Below are positions 30,445-40,420 of a DNA stretch of 64,000 nt, in pieces; positions within the stretch are counted from its first letter, which is position 1; each line of letters opens with the position of its first letter. The translations under genes and the position numbers were made by a program. The DNA is from Candidatus Altimarinota bacterium (lineage in GTDB: Bacteria; Patescibacteriota; Gracilibacteria; BD1-5; UBA6164): assembly GCA_028689115.1 (NCBI GenBank), contig JAQTWV010000003.1, forward strand, positions 1-64,000. Direction: 5' to 3'. The notes below the pieces were generated by a model. It was not told where the DNA came from, did not search any database, and saw only the letters and a list, made by a program, of their open reading frames with translations.

Positions 30445-33400
30445 GTGATATACTTAAAAAGAGAAATACAAAAAAATAAGGTTTATACACAGGCTTGAAA
30501 TATATTTTCAAAATTGATTTTTTCTAAATCAATTTTGAATAACGAAGCTTGTTTTTTAATAGTTGTCGAAAATGAAAAACATATAAGTAATTATATTAAA
30601 ATAGCCAAATATCTAGGTATAAAACTAGACATAATGGACAATATTTCAGACATCATAAACTTGGTTTATAATTGAATTTGAACATATATTGTTACAAAAG
30701 ATTTTTTTTCTTTAGATATAGAATCTAAAAATCAATTTGAATATAAAAATATATTTTCAATTAAAAAAGGTTATAATATAGCTATTTCAGAATTAACTAA
30801 AAAATTAAACTCTCTAGAGATAATTTTTAATGAATATCAAAATCCAAATACATTTTTTATTTCAGGTGATACACTAAACTTCACTGATAAATCTTGACAA
30901 TTAATAAAAATAAGTTTTTGGGACAATGAAGTAGATGAAATATTTATTTGATCAAAATTGGTATATAATTACACATTTTGATTAAATAAAAATGTGTGAT
31001 TGCTTGATTCTAACAGAAAAACAAGCGAAGCATTACTTGAAATATATAAGAGCAGAGATATATTTACTATACTTGACAATATAGATTTTTATTCTAGTTT
31101 TGACGATATATTTGTTAATTTAAAAGAGTATGTAGTTTTTTCTTCACTTTGAAATTTTGATACCAGTTTTAGTTTATGATTTAATGATTTAGTTATTCAT
31201 AATATAGATGAGTTAAAGGCCATTTTAGAAGATAAAACTATAAGTAAATATATATTTACAAAGAATAAAAAGACTATAAATAACTTCTTAAATTTAAATA
31301 ATTTAGATGATGTTTTATTTTTTGAAACAGATTTAAATAATCTAAAAAGTCTTAAAAATGATAATCTAGTTTTGATTTGCGATGACAATATTTCTAGGAT
31401 ATTTATAAAAAAGAGGATAAAAAGGACACTTAGTGAAAATATGGATTTGCTTATGCAAATTAAACCAGGTGATTATATAGTGCATATAGATCATTGAGTT
31501 TGAGTATTTCGTGAGATAGTTGAAAAAGAATTGTCTTGAATAAAAAAAGAATATATAACTCTAGAATACAAAAATAGTGATAAACTTTTTGTTCCTATTA
31601 CTGAAATAAACCGTGTTTCAAAGTATGTATGAGTTGAAAACCCTAAATTAACAGCTTTGTCAACAAAGGAATGGGAAAAGAAAATCAAGAAAGTAGGTGA
31701 AGATGTAGAGCAAATTGCTGGAGAATTACTTGAAATATATGCTAAAAGAAAACTTCAAATTGGTCATAGTTTTAAATCAGACAAATACGAAGAATCTAAG
31801 TTTTTTAATAGTTTTGAATATGAATACACACCAGATCAATACAACGTTATAAATGATATTTATAAAGATATGGAAAGTGAAAATCCTATGGATAGACTCT
31901 TATCTGGTGATGTTTGATTTGGTAAAACAGAAGTGGCATTTGCTTCTATTTTTAAAGCGATTATAAATCGCAAGCAAGCTGCACTTATTTCTCCACTTGT
32001 AGTATTGGCTTATGAACATTTTGAAAAAGCAAAAGAGAGATTTGCTAGTTTTCCTTTTAATATTGAAGTTATAACTAGGTTTGAGAAACCAAGCGTTATA
32101 AAAACCACTCTAAAAAAACTTAGTGAATGAAAAATAGATTTGATAATTTGAACTCATAGACTACTAAGTGAAGATGTAATATTTCATGATTTGTGATTAC
32201 TTGTAATAGACGAAGAACATAAGTTTGGTGTAAAAGATAAGGAAAAAATAAAGAGTTTTAAATGAAATATAGATATACTTTCTATGTCTGCAACACCTAT
32301 TCCAAGAAGTCTAAATATGGCTTTAAATGGGATAAAACAAGTGTCAATGTTGACAACTCCACCTGTCTGAAAACAAAGTATTCAAACTATAGTTTCATCT
32401 TTTGATGATGATGTTATTTTTGAAGCATGTAAGAGAGAATTTGAAAGAGGTTGACAAGTGTTTTTTATACATAATAGAGTTGAAACAATAACTTGAGTTC
32501 AAGCTTATTTGGAAAAACTACTTCCTTGAAAATCGGTTATAGTTGCTCATTGACAATTACCATGAGATACTCTTGAAAAAAGAATTATAGAATTTAAAAG
32601 AAAACAATATGATATACTTTTGGCTACAACAGTTGTAGAAAATGGTATAGATTTTAGGGATGTAAATACTATTTTTATAAACGAAGCCAATAATTTTTGA
32701 ATAAGTCAAATTCATCAATTAAGATGAAGAGTGTGAAGATGAATAAATAAGTGATTTTGTTACTTACTTTTTAGAAAAGATATTATAAAAGAAGATGCTG
32801 CAAAAAGACTAAAAACTATAGTTGATTATAGTCATCTTTGAGCAGGATTTGAACTAGCAATAAAGGATTTAGAAATAAGATGATGATGAGATATTTTATG
32901 AATTAGACAAAGTTGAAGTAGTGTAGAAATTTGAGTTAGTTTATTTTTAGAAATGCTTGAAGACAAAATAGAAGAATTAAAAGTAACTAGAAATATAATT
33001 AATGAATGAGAAACAAATTTAAAAAGAATAGATACAGTTATAGATTTAAATATAGAAGCTTATATTACAGATAAGTATTTTTCTAGTGAATTAGATAAGA
33101 TAAATTTTTATAGAGAAATAGAAAGCATAAGAGATATAGAAGATTTAGATAATCTAATAAATGATTTTAAAGAAATAAATTGAAACTTTGAAAAACCAAC
33201 TCAAAATTTGTTTGATATTATTAGACTAAAAATATTATCTAGTAAATATGAGATAAGATCTATAAGAAAACTTTGAATAAATTATCAAATAGATTTTGAT
33301 GAGAAAACTACACTTGACTGATTAAAAAGATTTTTAATACTAGATACAAAACTAAATTTTTCATTTGTGATTAAGAATAGATTAAGAAGTCCTATAAAAA

Positions 33401-33492
33401 ATTTTGCAAATGAGGAAAAACTATTAGAATACCTTTTGTTTATTTTTGAAAATAAGCCAGAGAAAAAGAGGATTATTTTAAAGAAAAATTAA
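30445..33492 (+). CDS. mfd: Transcription-repair coupling factor Mfd
   Basis: DNA translocase that removes stalled RNA polymerase and recruits UvrA. The 1015-residue product has a degenerate UvrB-like N-terminus, an RNA-polymerase-interaction region (around 340-400: [20 protein letters not shown]) and RecG-type motor motifs: [41 protein letters not shown]-like [12 protein letters not shown] and QLRGRVGRG. It is slightly shorter than the usual 1150 residues. The start is GTG 30445, because in-frame TAA codons stand at 30433 and 30439 and no ATG lies nearby. UvrA is encoded upstream. Confidence 0.96.
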
Positions 33493-33511
33493 TTTATTAA
33501 TTTATAAATAT

Positions 33512-34624
33512 ATGAAAATATTTAAGAGCATATTATTGCTTATTATTTTAACATTAACATTAAATAGTTGTATGACAAATGATAAAAAAGTTACTGAAAC
33601 AAGTACATCAAGCGGTTCTACTTATAGAGAAAATGATATAGTTGCTGTTATGAAAACTACAAATGGTACTATAAATATAGCCTTAGAAACAGAGTTATCT
33701 CCATTTACTGCTAATAATTTTATAGGTTTAGCAAAAGAAGGTTATTATAATGGAATTATTTTTCATAGAGTTATAAAAGACTTTATGATTCAAGGTGGTG
33801 ATCCAACTGGAACTGGTATGTGAGGTGAAAGTTTATATGGAGCAAAATTTGATGATGAGTTTAATCCAGCATTAAAAAATAATAAATACACTATTGCAAT
33901 GGCAAATTCATGAAAAAATACTAATTGAAGTCAATTTTTTATAAATGTTGCTAATAATAATTATTTAGATAATAAGCATAGTGTTTTTGGTAGAGTTGTT
34001 GAATGATTTGATAATGTAGATAAGATATCAAAAGTAAAAACTGATAGAAATGATAAGCCAGAAAAAGAAGTAAAAATTATATCAATTGATATAAAACAAT
34101 ATAAATGAGGTTCATTAAAGGATTATAATTTTGATTCAGAAGCTGCAAAAAAACTTTATAATGAAAAATCAAAAGTTAACTTAGAAGCTAAAAAAGGTAT
34201 GCTTGTTGCATCAGGAAGTACTGTTTCAGTTAATTATACTGGTACTTATGAAAACAAAGAAAAATTTGATTCTAGCTATGATAGAGGGACTCCACTTGAA
34301 TTTGTAGTTTGAGCTGGTATGATGATTCCTGGTTTTGATAAAGCAGTTCTAGGTATGAAGATATGAGAAAAAAAATCAATTACTCTTCAACCAGTTGATG
34401 CTTATGGAGAAAGAAATGAAGATAATATTCAAAAAATACCAAAAGAAAATTTAGTAGATTTTGAAAATGCTTGATTTAAACTTGAAAAGGGTACAGTTTT
34501 ACCAACTCAAATTTGAAATATAGAAATAATGGAAAGTGATGAATCTACAGTTACAGTAGATGGAAATCATCCTATGGCCGGTAAGGTTCTTAACTTTGAT
34601 ATAGAAATTGTTGATATAAAATAA
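33512..34624 (+). CDS. Lipoprotein with cyclophilin and FKBP domains
   Basis: 370 residues. The signal peptide ends with the lipobox LNSC (Cys 20). Residues about 45-195 are a cyclophilin-type peptidyl-prolyl isomerase ([38 protein letters not shown]). Residues about 235-370 are an FKBP/SlyD-like isomerase ([33 protein letters not shown] and an insert-in-flap region). Both probably help to fold exported proteins outside the membrane. Fusion of the two isomerase families in one lipoprotein is unusual. It starts 20 bases after mfd, with its own terminator. Confidence 0.9.
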
Positions 34625-34625
34625 T

Positions 34626-34658
34626 AAAAAAAACTTATCTTACAATAAGTTTTTTTTA
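34626..34658. terminator. Bidirectional terminator
   Basis: AAACTTAT-cttaca-ATAAGTTT with A and T tracts. It serves both the isomerase lipoprotein gene and the convergent small Cys/His gene. Confidence 0.8.
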
Positions 34659-34925
34659 TTTCATATTTTCATGATATGGACAATGTTTATTTTCTAATCA
34701 AACATTTCAACAAAAATACTTAGATTTATTTCATACATCACAAGAAACATCTCAATCATTATCAACAACTATCAAATTTCATGATACATGACAAATACAA
34801 TTATATGCTCAATCTTTTGTTATAGTCACTATATTTCATATTGCTTCTCACGTAATTAAAGGGAGTGGAGCAGGAGTTAATCATGAAAACCTTTCATCAT
34901 TAATATTATATTGTTTTATACACAT
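34656..34925 (-). CDS. Small Cys/His-rich protein
   Basis: 89 residues, with a probable metal-binding set: MCIKQ, YNCICH, VSCDV, YFCG and KHCPYHE. No signal peptide or membrane helix. Four glycines in the second half are TGA. The family is not recognised. It starts 25 bases beyond the stop of the GGDEF gene and reads the same way, so it may be cotranscribed with it. That gene also has an extra cysteine cluster. Confidence 0.65.
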
Positions 34926-34949
34926 ATTTTTGAATAAGTTATTATTTTA

Positions 34950-35912
34950 TTATATAATTTCATATTCTGAAAATTCAACTCTATTTCTTCATCATTCTTT
35001 AGCTAAATACAATCAACTATCAGCTCTACCAATTACAGATTTAAGAGTATCAGTTGTAGTCAAATAAGTAACTCATATACTTACTGTAATATCTTTGTTA
35101 GCCATTATTGTACTACAATTTTTCTCTGGACAATTTTTACAATTATAATCATATTCACATTTTTTAGTTCAATTTTGCAAAACTCTAATCCTTTTTGCTA
35201 ATTCTTTTTCTACGATTTCTTTTATTTCTAAAGATCTTTTTATATATATATCTTTAATATCTCAAATACTATTATCTGTTTTTGTTTTAGGCTTTATTAT
35301 AATAATAAATTCTTCTCATCACCATCTACCAATTTTGTCATCTCATCTAAAATTTTCTCTAAAAATATTTCATAACTCTACTAATACAGAATCTCAAATA
35401 TTATGTCAAAATGTATCATTTATATTTTTAAAATGGTCTACATCTACTAATATTATTCAGAAATTTGTTCAATTTATTTTTTTGTCTTCTATTGCATCTA
35501 ATAAATAACTTTCAATAAATCTTCTATTATAAAGTCATGTAAGATGATCATTATATGATTTTTTTACTTCATGACGTAGACATATTACTTGAATTTGTAA
35601 AGCAATGTTATTTATTTGCAATCAAAGCTCACGATTTCAATTTTTAATTAATGAGTTTCAAACATCAAAAGCAACTTCTTGTATTCATCTTCTTCATATA
35701 TTATTTTTTTCTCATAATACAACTTTTACAATATCTAAAAAAGATACCATTGTAGCCAGGATTTTTTTATTTATATTTTTTCCATTTATTTCTCAAGTTA
35801 TTACTGATTCTTCTAATTCTCATATATTTTTTAAACGCGCAAAAACAACAGCACTTTTTAAAGCTGTTTTTTCGTATTGCTCAATATATGATCAAATTAA
35901 TTCTGTTGTCAT
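34950..35912 (-). CDS. GGDEF-domain protein (diguanylate cyclase-like)
   Basis: 320 residues. An N-terminal helical region (about 1-125) is followed by a GGDEF domain: DHLTGLYNRRF, ILVDVDHFKNINDTFGHNIG and the active-site motif GRWGGEEFIII, then VSIGVTYL and RADSGLYLAKEGGRN. The active-site loop and metal Asp are conserved, so c-di-GMP synthesis is plausible. Between the motif and VSIGV is an insertion with four cysteines (CEYDYNCKNCPEKNC), a possible metal or redox sensor. No EAL or HD-GYP partner is seen in the window. Confidence 0.92.
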
Positions 35913-35974
35913 TATTTTATTTTAATAAACCACTAGATTTATTTATTATCTTTTAATTTTTAAAAATGTCAAGT

Positions 35975-37030
35975 TTATTTTTTTATCCACATAACATCTC
36001 AAAATGAAAAAAATCTAAATTTGTTTTTTATAGCATAGTTATAAGCCTTTTTTATATTTTCTTTTCAAGCTAAACTTGAGATAAGCATTAGAAGAGTAGA
36101 CTTTGGAAGATGAAAATTAGTTATTAAACTAGTTACAAATTTCCATTTGTATCATGGATATATAAATATAGAAGTTTCTTTGTTTCAGTAATTTAATACT
36201 CCATTTTCATCACAAAAACTTTCTAAAACTCTAACGCAAGTTGTTCAAACAGCTATTATATTTTTTCAATCTTTTTTATAATTATTTAGTCTTTCTGCAA
36301 CTTCTTTTTGTATTTCTATGTATTCGCTATGCATATAATGTTTAGTTAAATCTTCAGTTTCTACAGGTTTAAATGTTCCAACTCAAACATGAAGTAGTAC
36401 TTTTTCGATTTTTACTCAAGCATTTTTTAGTTTTTCTAAAAGCTCAGATGTAAAATGCAATCATGCTGTTGGACTTGCTGCACTTCAATGTGTTTTTGCG
36501 TAGATAGTTTGATATCTTTCAGAATTTTCTAGTTTTTTTGTTATGTATGGTGGAAGTGGTAATTCTCAAAATCTTTCAAGGATTTCCAAAAACTCAAAAC
36601 CAGATTTATCAAACTTGATAAATCTACCCATTTCGCTAATTTTTTCTATTAATCAATTTAATATGATATTTCAATTATTATCTAAAAACCTAATATTTCT
36701 TCAAATTTTTAAGTTTTTTCCAGGATAACCCAAGCATTCCCAAGTATCTAAGTTTATTTGTTTATGTAAAAATATTTCTACTTTTTTTATCTCTTTTTTT
36801 CAGTTTGGAAATATATCTATTTCTCAAAATAATCTAGCATTTATAGTCCTAGTTTCATTTAATACTAAAACATCATTTTCTCATAAATAATTAGCTATTT
36901 CATAGAATTTATTTTCTTCTATATTTCAGTTTTTATCCAAGATTAAAAGCTTAGAATGATCTCTAGGTTCTATTGGAGTTTGAGCTATTAGTTCTTCTGG
37001 TAAATTGTAATCAAAGTCTGAAAGGTGCAT
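35975..37030 (-). CDS. queA: tRNA ribosyltransferase-isomerase QueA
   Basis: Transfers the ribosyl part of S-adenosylmethionine to preQ1 in tRNA, the penultimate step of queuosine synthesis. The 351-residue product begins [20 protein letters not shown], then EPRDHSKLL. Later motifs are [22 protein letters not shown]-like [49 protein letters not shown] and FSFGDVMWI. All are characteristic. It is a single minus-strand gene with a terminator upstream. Other queuosine genes are not in the window. Confidence 0.96.
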
Positions 37031-37044
37031 AAATGATATTAAAT

Positions 37045-37087
37045 AAAAAAAATAATTTCTCTAATTTTAGAGAAATTATTTTTTTTT
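37045..37087. terminator. Terminator between the 901-residue gene and queA
   Basis: AATTTCTCTAA-tt-TTAGAGAAATT inside A and T tracts, directly downstream of the 901-residue gene on the minus strand. Confidence 0.8.
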
Positions 37088-37093
37088 CAAAAT

Positions 37094-39799
37094 TTAAGAT
37101 TCAAATTTTACTTTTATATTAAATCATGTTTCATTTGAAATTTTTCATATTTCATATTCTATGTTTTCAAAAACTTCAGGATGAGCTTTAAGATTTTTAG
37201 GAGAAGTTTTAATTGTATAAACTCAATTTTCAAATAAAAAACTAAATTGATCTTGTTTTCATTTAAAGTATTTATCTAAAAAACTTATTGAAGTCAGATC
37301 TAAAATATCTTTTTTTATTTCATCATTTAAATTTTTAAATCAATCTAAACTTCAATTTCATTCTTTATCAATTAATCATTTTTTTTCTAATTCTTCTGGG
37401 TTTATATCATCAGCCATTGCTCATCTAGCCAATAATATAGCTGATCAAGCTAAAGCTAATCAAATACCAATCTTTCTTTTTTTAGGACTATTTTTTAGCA
37501 AGCTTCATGCAACTTTTAATATATCATTTCACCTTGCAATAGTCCATCATCATAGTTTAATCATTTCTACGGGTATTCTAAAGGCTGAATTTAAAGCAGT
37601 TCTTCAAACTCATTCTACCCATCAATGTTTTGGAATTAATTTTAATAAATCTTTTCCAATCAAAATTGTTTCTGTTCACAATACTAAAACTCATGCTCAT
37701 GCAGCTCCTATATTTTCAGCTTTAAATCAGTCATTAATATCTATTTTAGCTTCATCTAAAAGCATTAATCATCATGTAAATCACCAAGTGCTTAAAAATG
37801 CTTCTTTTAATGATGATTTATCTTTATTTTCACTAAAAGTACTTATCATTGCAGCACTTGTTAATATAATTGGAACTCTTCAAAAAAATCATTTTATAAT
37901 TTCTGGTGTAAGTTTTCATAATGCTTTTACTAACTCTTTTCATTCTGCTTCAGAACCTATTCTAAGAACAGCATTTGCTCATATATATCTAACTTTGTAA
38001 GATTCTACTATATGTTTTAATTCATATGCATATTTAGATAATGATCAATTTATTTTTAACTGAGCAAGTTTGTTATTAGTAGAAACAATTTGCTCTAAGT
38101 CTTTAATACTATTTCTATAATAATGAGATTGAAGAGGACTTTTTGCTCATGATTTGTATAGTTGAGTGTTATCAATACTAACTTTTCATGATAATAATTT
38201 TACTTCTTGTTCTATTTTTCATAGACTTCAGTAGATTTTTGCTTTTTCAGCTTCTGTTGTTGCTAGCTTTAATTGATCTAATAATTTATAACTTTCTTCT
38301 GTTTTTTTCATAGCAGTTATCATATCATCCATCCAGACTCCATTTCAAGGCTTTAATTTTTCTAAAGTAGTTCTTAATCTTTCAGCAGGTCAAGTTAATA
38401 ACTTTTGTGGTTCTTTAAATATATTTATGTTTCATAATCTTGCTTTTTCTCACACTTCAAAAATACTTGTAATTCACGAAGCTAATGCAAATCATCATGC
38501 TCATAGCACTCAAGCAACTAATCATAATTCACTATAAAAAACTCTTTCTAGTAATAATTTTTTTGAAGGAGACATATTTTCTATAGTTTTGTCTAAATCA
38601 TCCCAAGAGATAATTCAAGCAATATCAGGTATTATATCTCATCAAGATAAACTTTTCAATCATATTTTTATTTTATCTGTACCATATTCTCAAGCAGAAA
38701 TAACTAAATTTTTTGCTTCAATTATATCTTCTTCATAACATCTAAATATTACTTTTGGTATAAGTAATCATGTATCAATTGCTCAAAGTGTTAAATCAAG
38801 AACACTTCATTTTCAATCTTTAATAAGTTCTATTAACTTATTTTGTGAAATTTCTTCTGATAATATAGCTTCAAATTTTTTTAATTTGTCTCATTCTAAT
38901 TTTACACCAGAGTTTTCTATATATGGTTTAAGTTTTTCTAAAACAGCTTTTCTGCTTTTTATTATTACCATATCAAAAATTTCTTTTAATTCATTATCCT
39001 TAAATATTTTTTCTAAGATACCAAGAGATCTTATGTCTTCTAAATTTAATGATTCTCACTTTTTTAACTTTTCTTGTAATTTAGATATTTGTTCTAAGTT
39101 TATATAACTATCTTTATTGTTTGGATCTAATTTATTTAATAATTTTATTCTTAAATCAGGAGATAGATTTTTTCATAGTGATTTTTCTATACTAGTAACT
39201 ATAGCTTCTTTTGTTTCCTTAATTTTTTCAGGACTTAATTTTTCAATTAATTCATCAGCTTTTTCTGCCACTTTTTCTATTCATCATTTATATCAAAAAA
39301 TCTTTGCAATTCAAAGTAATAAAGATGCAAAAAATCATAATAATCAACCTTCTTTTGCTAATTCTTCAAGCCAAACCATTACTCATTCTGCTCAAATCTC
39401 ATCTTTTAAATCTGAAGCTTTGTCTTTGATTTCTTCTACTTTTTCTTTTGCTATTGCAACTGTTTCAGAACTTGCACCTTTTGTTCATAATCATTCTACT
39501 ATTACAGCTGCTTCTTTTGCTGATTCAATTGTATCTTCTTTTCATTGTTTTAAAGCGCTCTTTAATCTATCAGGAGAATATGAAGGCATTGTTTTTCTTA
39601 ATTGTTCAGTATGTAGTTTTGTTAATTCTTCAATAGTCAATCTTCATTGTTTTAATCTATCAGCTTGTTCCATACTTAAAACAACATCTTTATATTTTTC
39701 TCTTTGGTCCTCACTTAAAACAGCATCTTTTATTTCAGATACTTTTTTTGTAATTAATTCTGTTTTATTTCAAAGATTTTCACTTAATGTAGGATTCAT
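37094..39799 (-). CDS. Large Gly-rich membrane protein, unknown
   Basis: 901 residues, open end to end only when TGA is Gly (dozens of TGA codons). It has a charged helical N-terminus (1-150), a first hydrophobic segment (about 160-185: GLLGFFASLLLGIAKIFGY), a charged central region, a Gly/Ala-rich hydrophobic pair (about 430-460: ELGLVAGVLGAGGFALASG), a second charged part, and several more hydrophobic helices (about 660-830). No signal peptide or catalytic motif is seen. It reads toward queA, next to a likely acquired gene and another giant gene. Length, repeated charged/hydrophobic alternation and location suggest a surface or cell-contact protein; that is inference. Confidence 0.7.
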
Positions 39800-39927
39800 A
39801 TAAGATTATTTAATTTAGTAATTATTTATATTATTTTATCATATATTGTTTTAAATGAAAAAAAAACACACATTTATATTTGATTTATACTATATTTATT
39901 TTATAGTATAAATACATCAAATTTACT

Positions 39928-39934
39928 AAAGGAG
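39928..39934 (+). promoter_or_regulatory. Shine-Dalgarno, exceptional in this window
   Basis: AAAGGAG lies six bases before ATG 39941 and three before ATG 39938, favouring 39941 as the start. I found no comparable site before the other genes. Confidence 0.7.
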
Positions 39935-39940
39935 AATATG

Positions 39941-40384
39941 ATGAGTGCATTGAATTTTTTTAGTAGCATTGTATATGCGGTAATATCTAGTGGAGGATAT
40001 TTATTTACCAGTATTTGGATTTTGGTAATATCTATAATTTTTATTACCATAGTTACTTTGATGCTTAAAGAAAATGTTAGTTTTATCTCATTTATTATTT
40101 CTTTTTTTATTTTAGCATTTTTATTTTCATTATGGGATATATATTTTCATAATGAAAATATAATAAAATATATATTTATTGAAATAATTTTACTATTTAT
40201 TTTAAAGTTTATTATTTTTCCTTTTATTATTTTTTCATTTTTAATGGCTATTTTAATTCCGCATTTAACTTTAAAAGAAGAAAAAAAAGAAGAAGAAAGA
40301 TATGGTAGTGATGGATTTTCTGCTTCTGAAGGTAGAGCTTTTTTGGCTGCAGAAAGAATCAAAGAGATAAGGAGGAATCTTTGA
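39941..40384 (+). CDS. Membrane protein gene in apparent standard code
   Basis: 147 residues, with two or three membrane helices in the first 110 and a charged tail (EEKKEEERYGSDGFSASEGR, then AFLAAERIKEIRRNL). No family is recognised. It contains no internal TGA, its five glycines are GGA or GGT, and it uses TGG, GCG, CCG and AGG codons that are rare nearby. It ends with TGA at 40382, and a terminator follows within five bases. If the host reads this TGA as Gly, 23 residues are added up to TAA 40451, through the terminator and into the convergent gene. It is probably transferred from a standard-code donor. Confidence 0.65.
   Translation: MSALNFFSSIVYAVISSGGYLFTSIWILVISIIFITIVTLMLKENVSFISFIISFFILAFLFSLWDIYFHNENIIKYIFIEIILLFILKFIIFPFIIFSFLMAILIPHLTLKEEKKEEERYGSDGFSASEGRAFLAAERIKEIRRNL
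40369..40383 (+). other. Second Shine-Dalgarno with overlapping TTG
   Basis: AAGGAGG (40369-40375) is followed five bases later by TTG (40381), which overlaps the TGA as TTGA. Reading from this TTG gives 29 codons to TAA. It resembles a translationally coupled gene pair whose second gene has been cut off at the terminator. Confidence 0.3.
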
Positions 40385-40388
40385 GTCA

Positions 40389-40420
40389 ACAAAAAACCAC
40401 TGATTTTTCAGTGGTTTTTT
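40389..40420. terminator. Bidirectional terminator
   Basis: AAAAAACCACTGA-tttt-TCAGTGGTTTTTT between the convergent genes at 39941 and 40419. It overlaps the stop codon of the minus-strand gene. Confidence 0.9.

Noticed and set aside
39117-39803. A 228-codon plus-strand ORF
   Set aside because: It is antisense to the 901-residue gene, which is open over its whole length with TGA as Gly. The plus-strand protein has the Ser/Phe-rich composition typical of a shadow frame.
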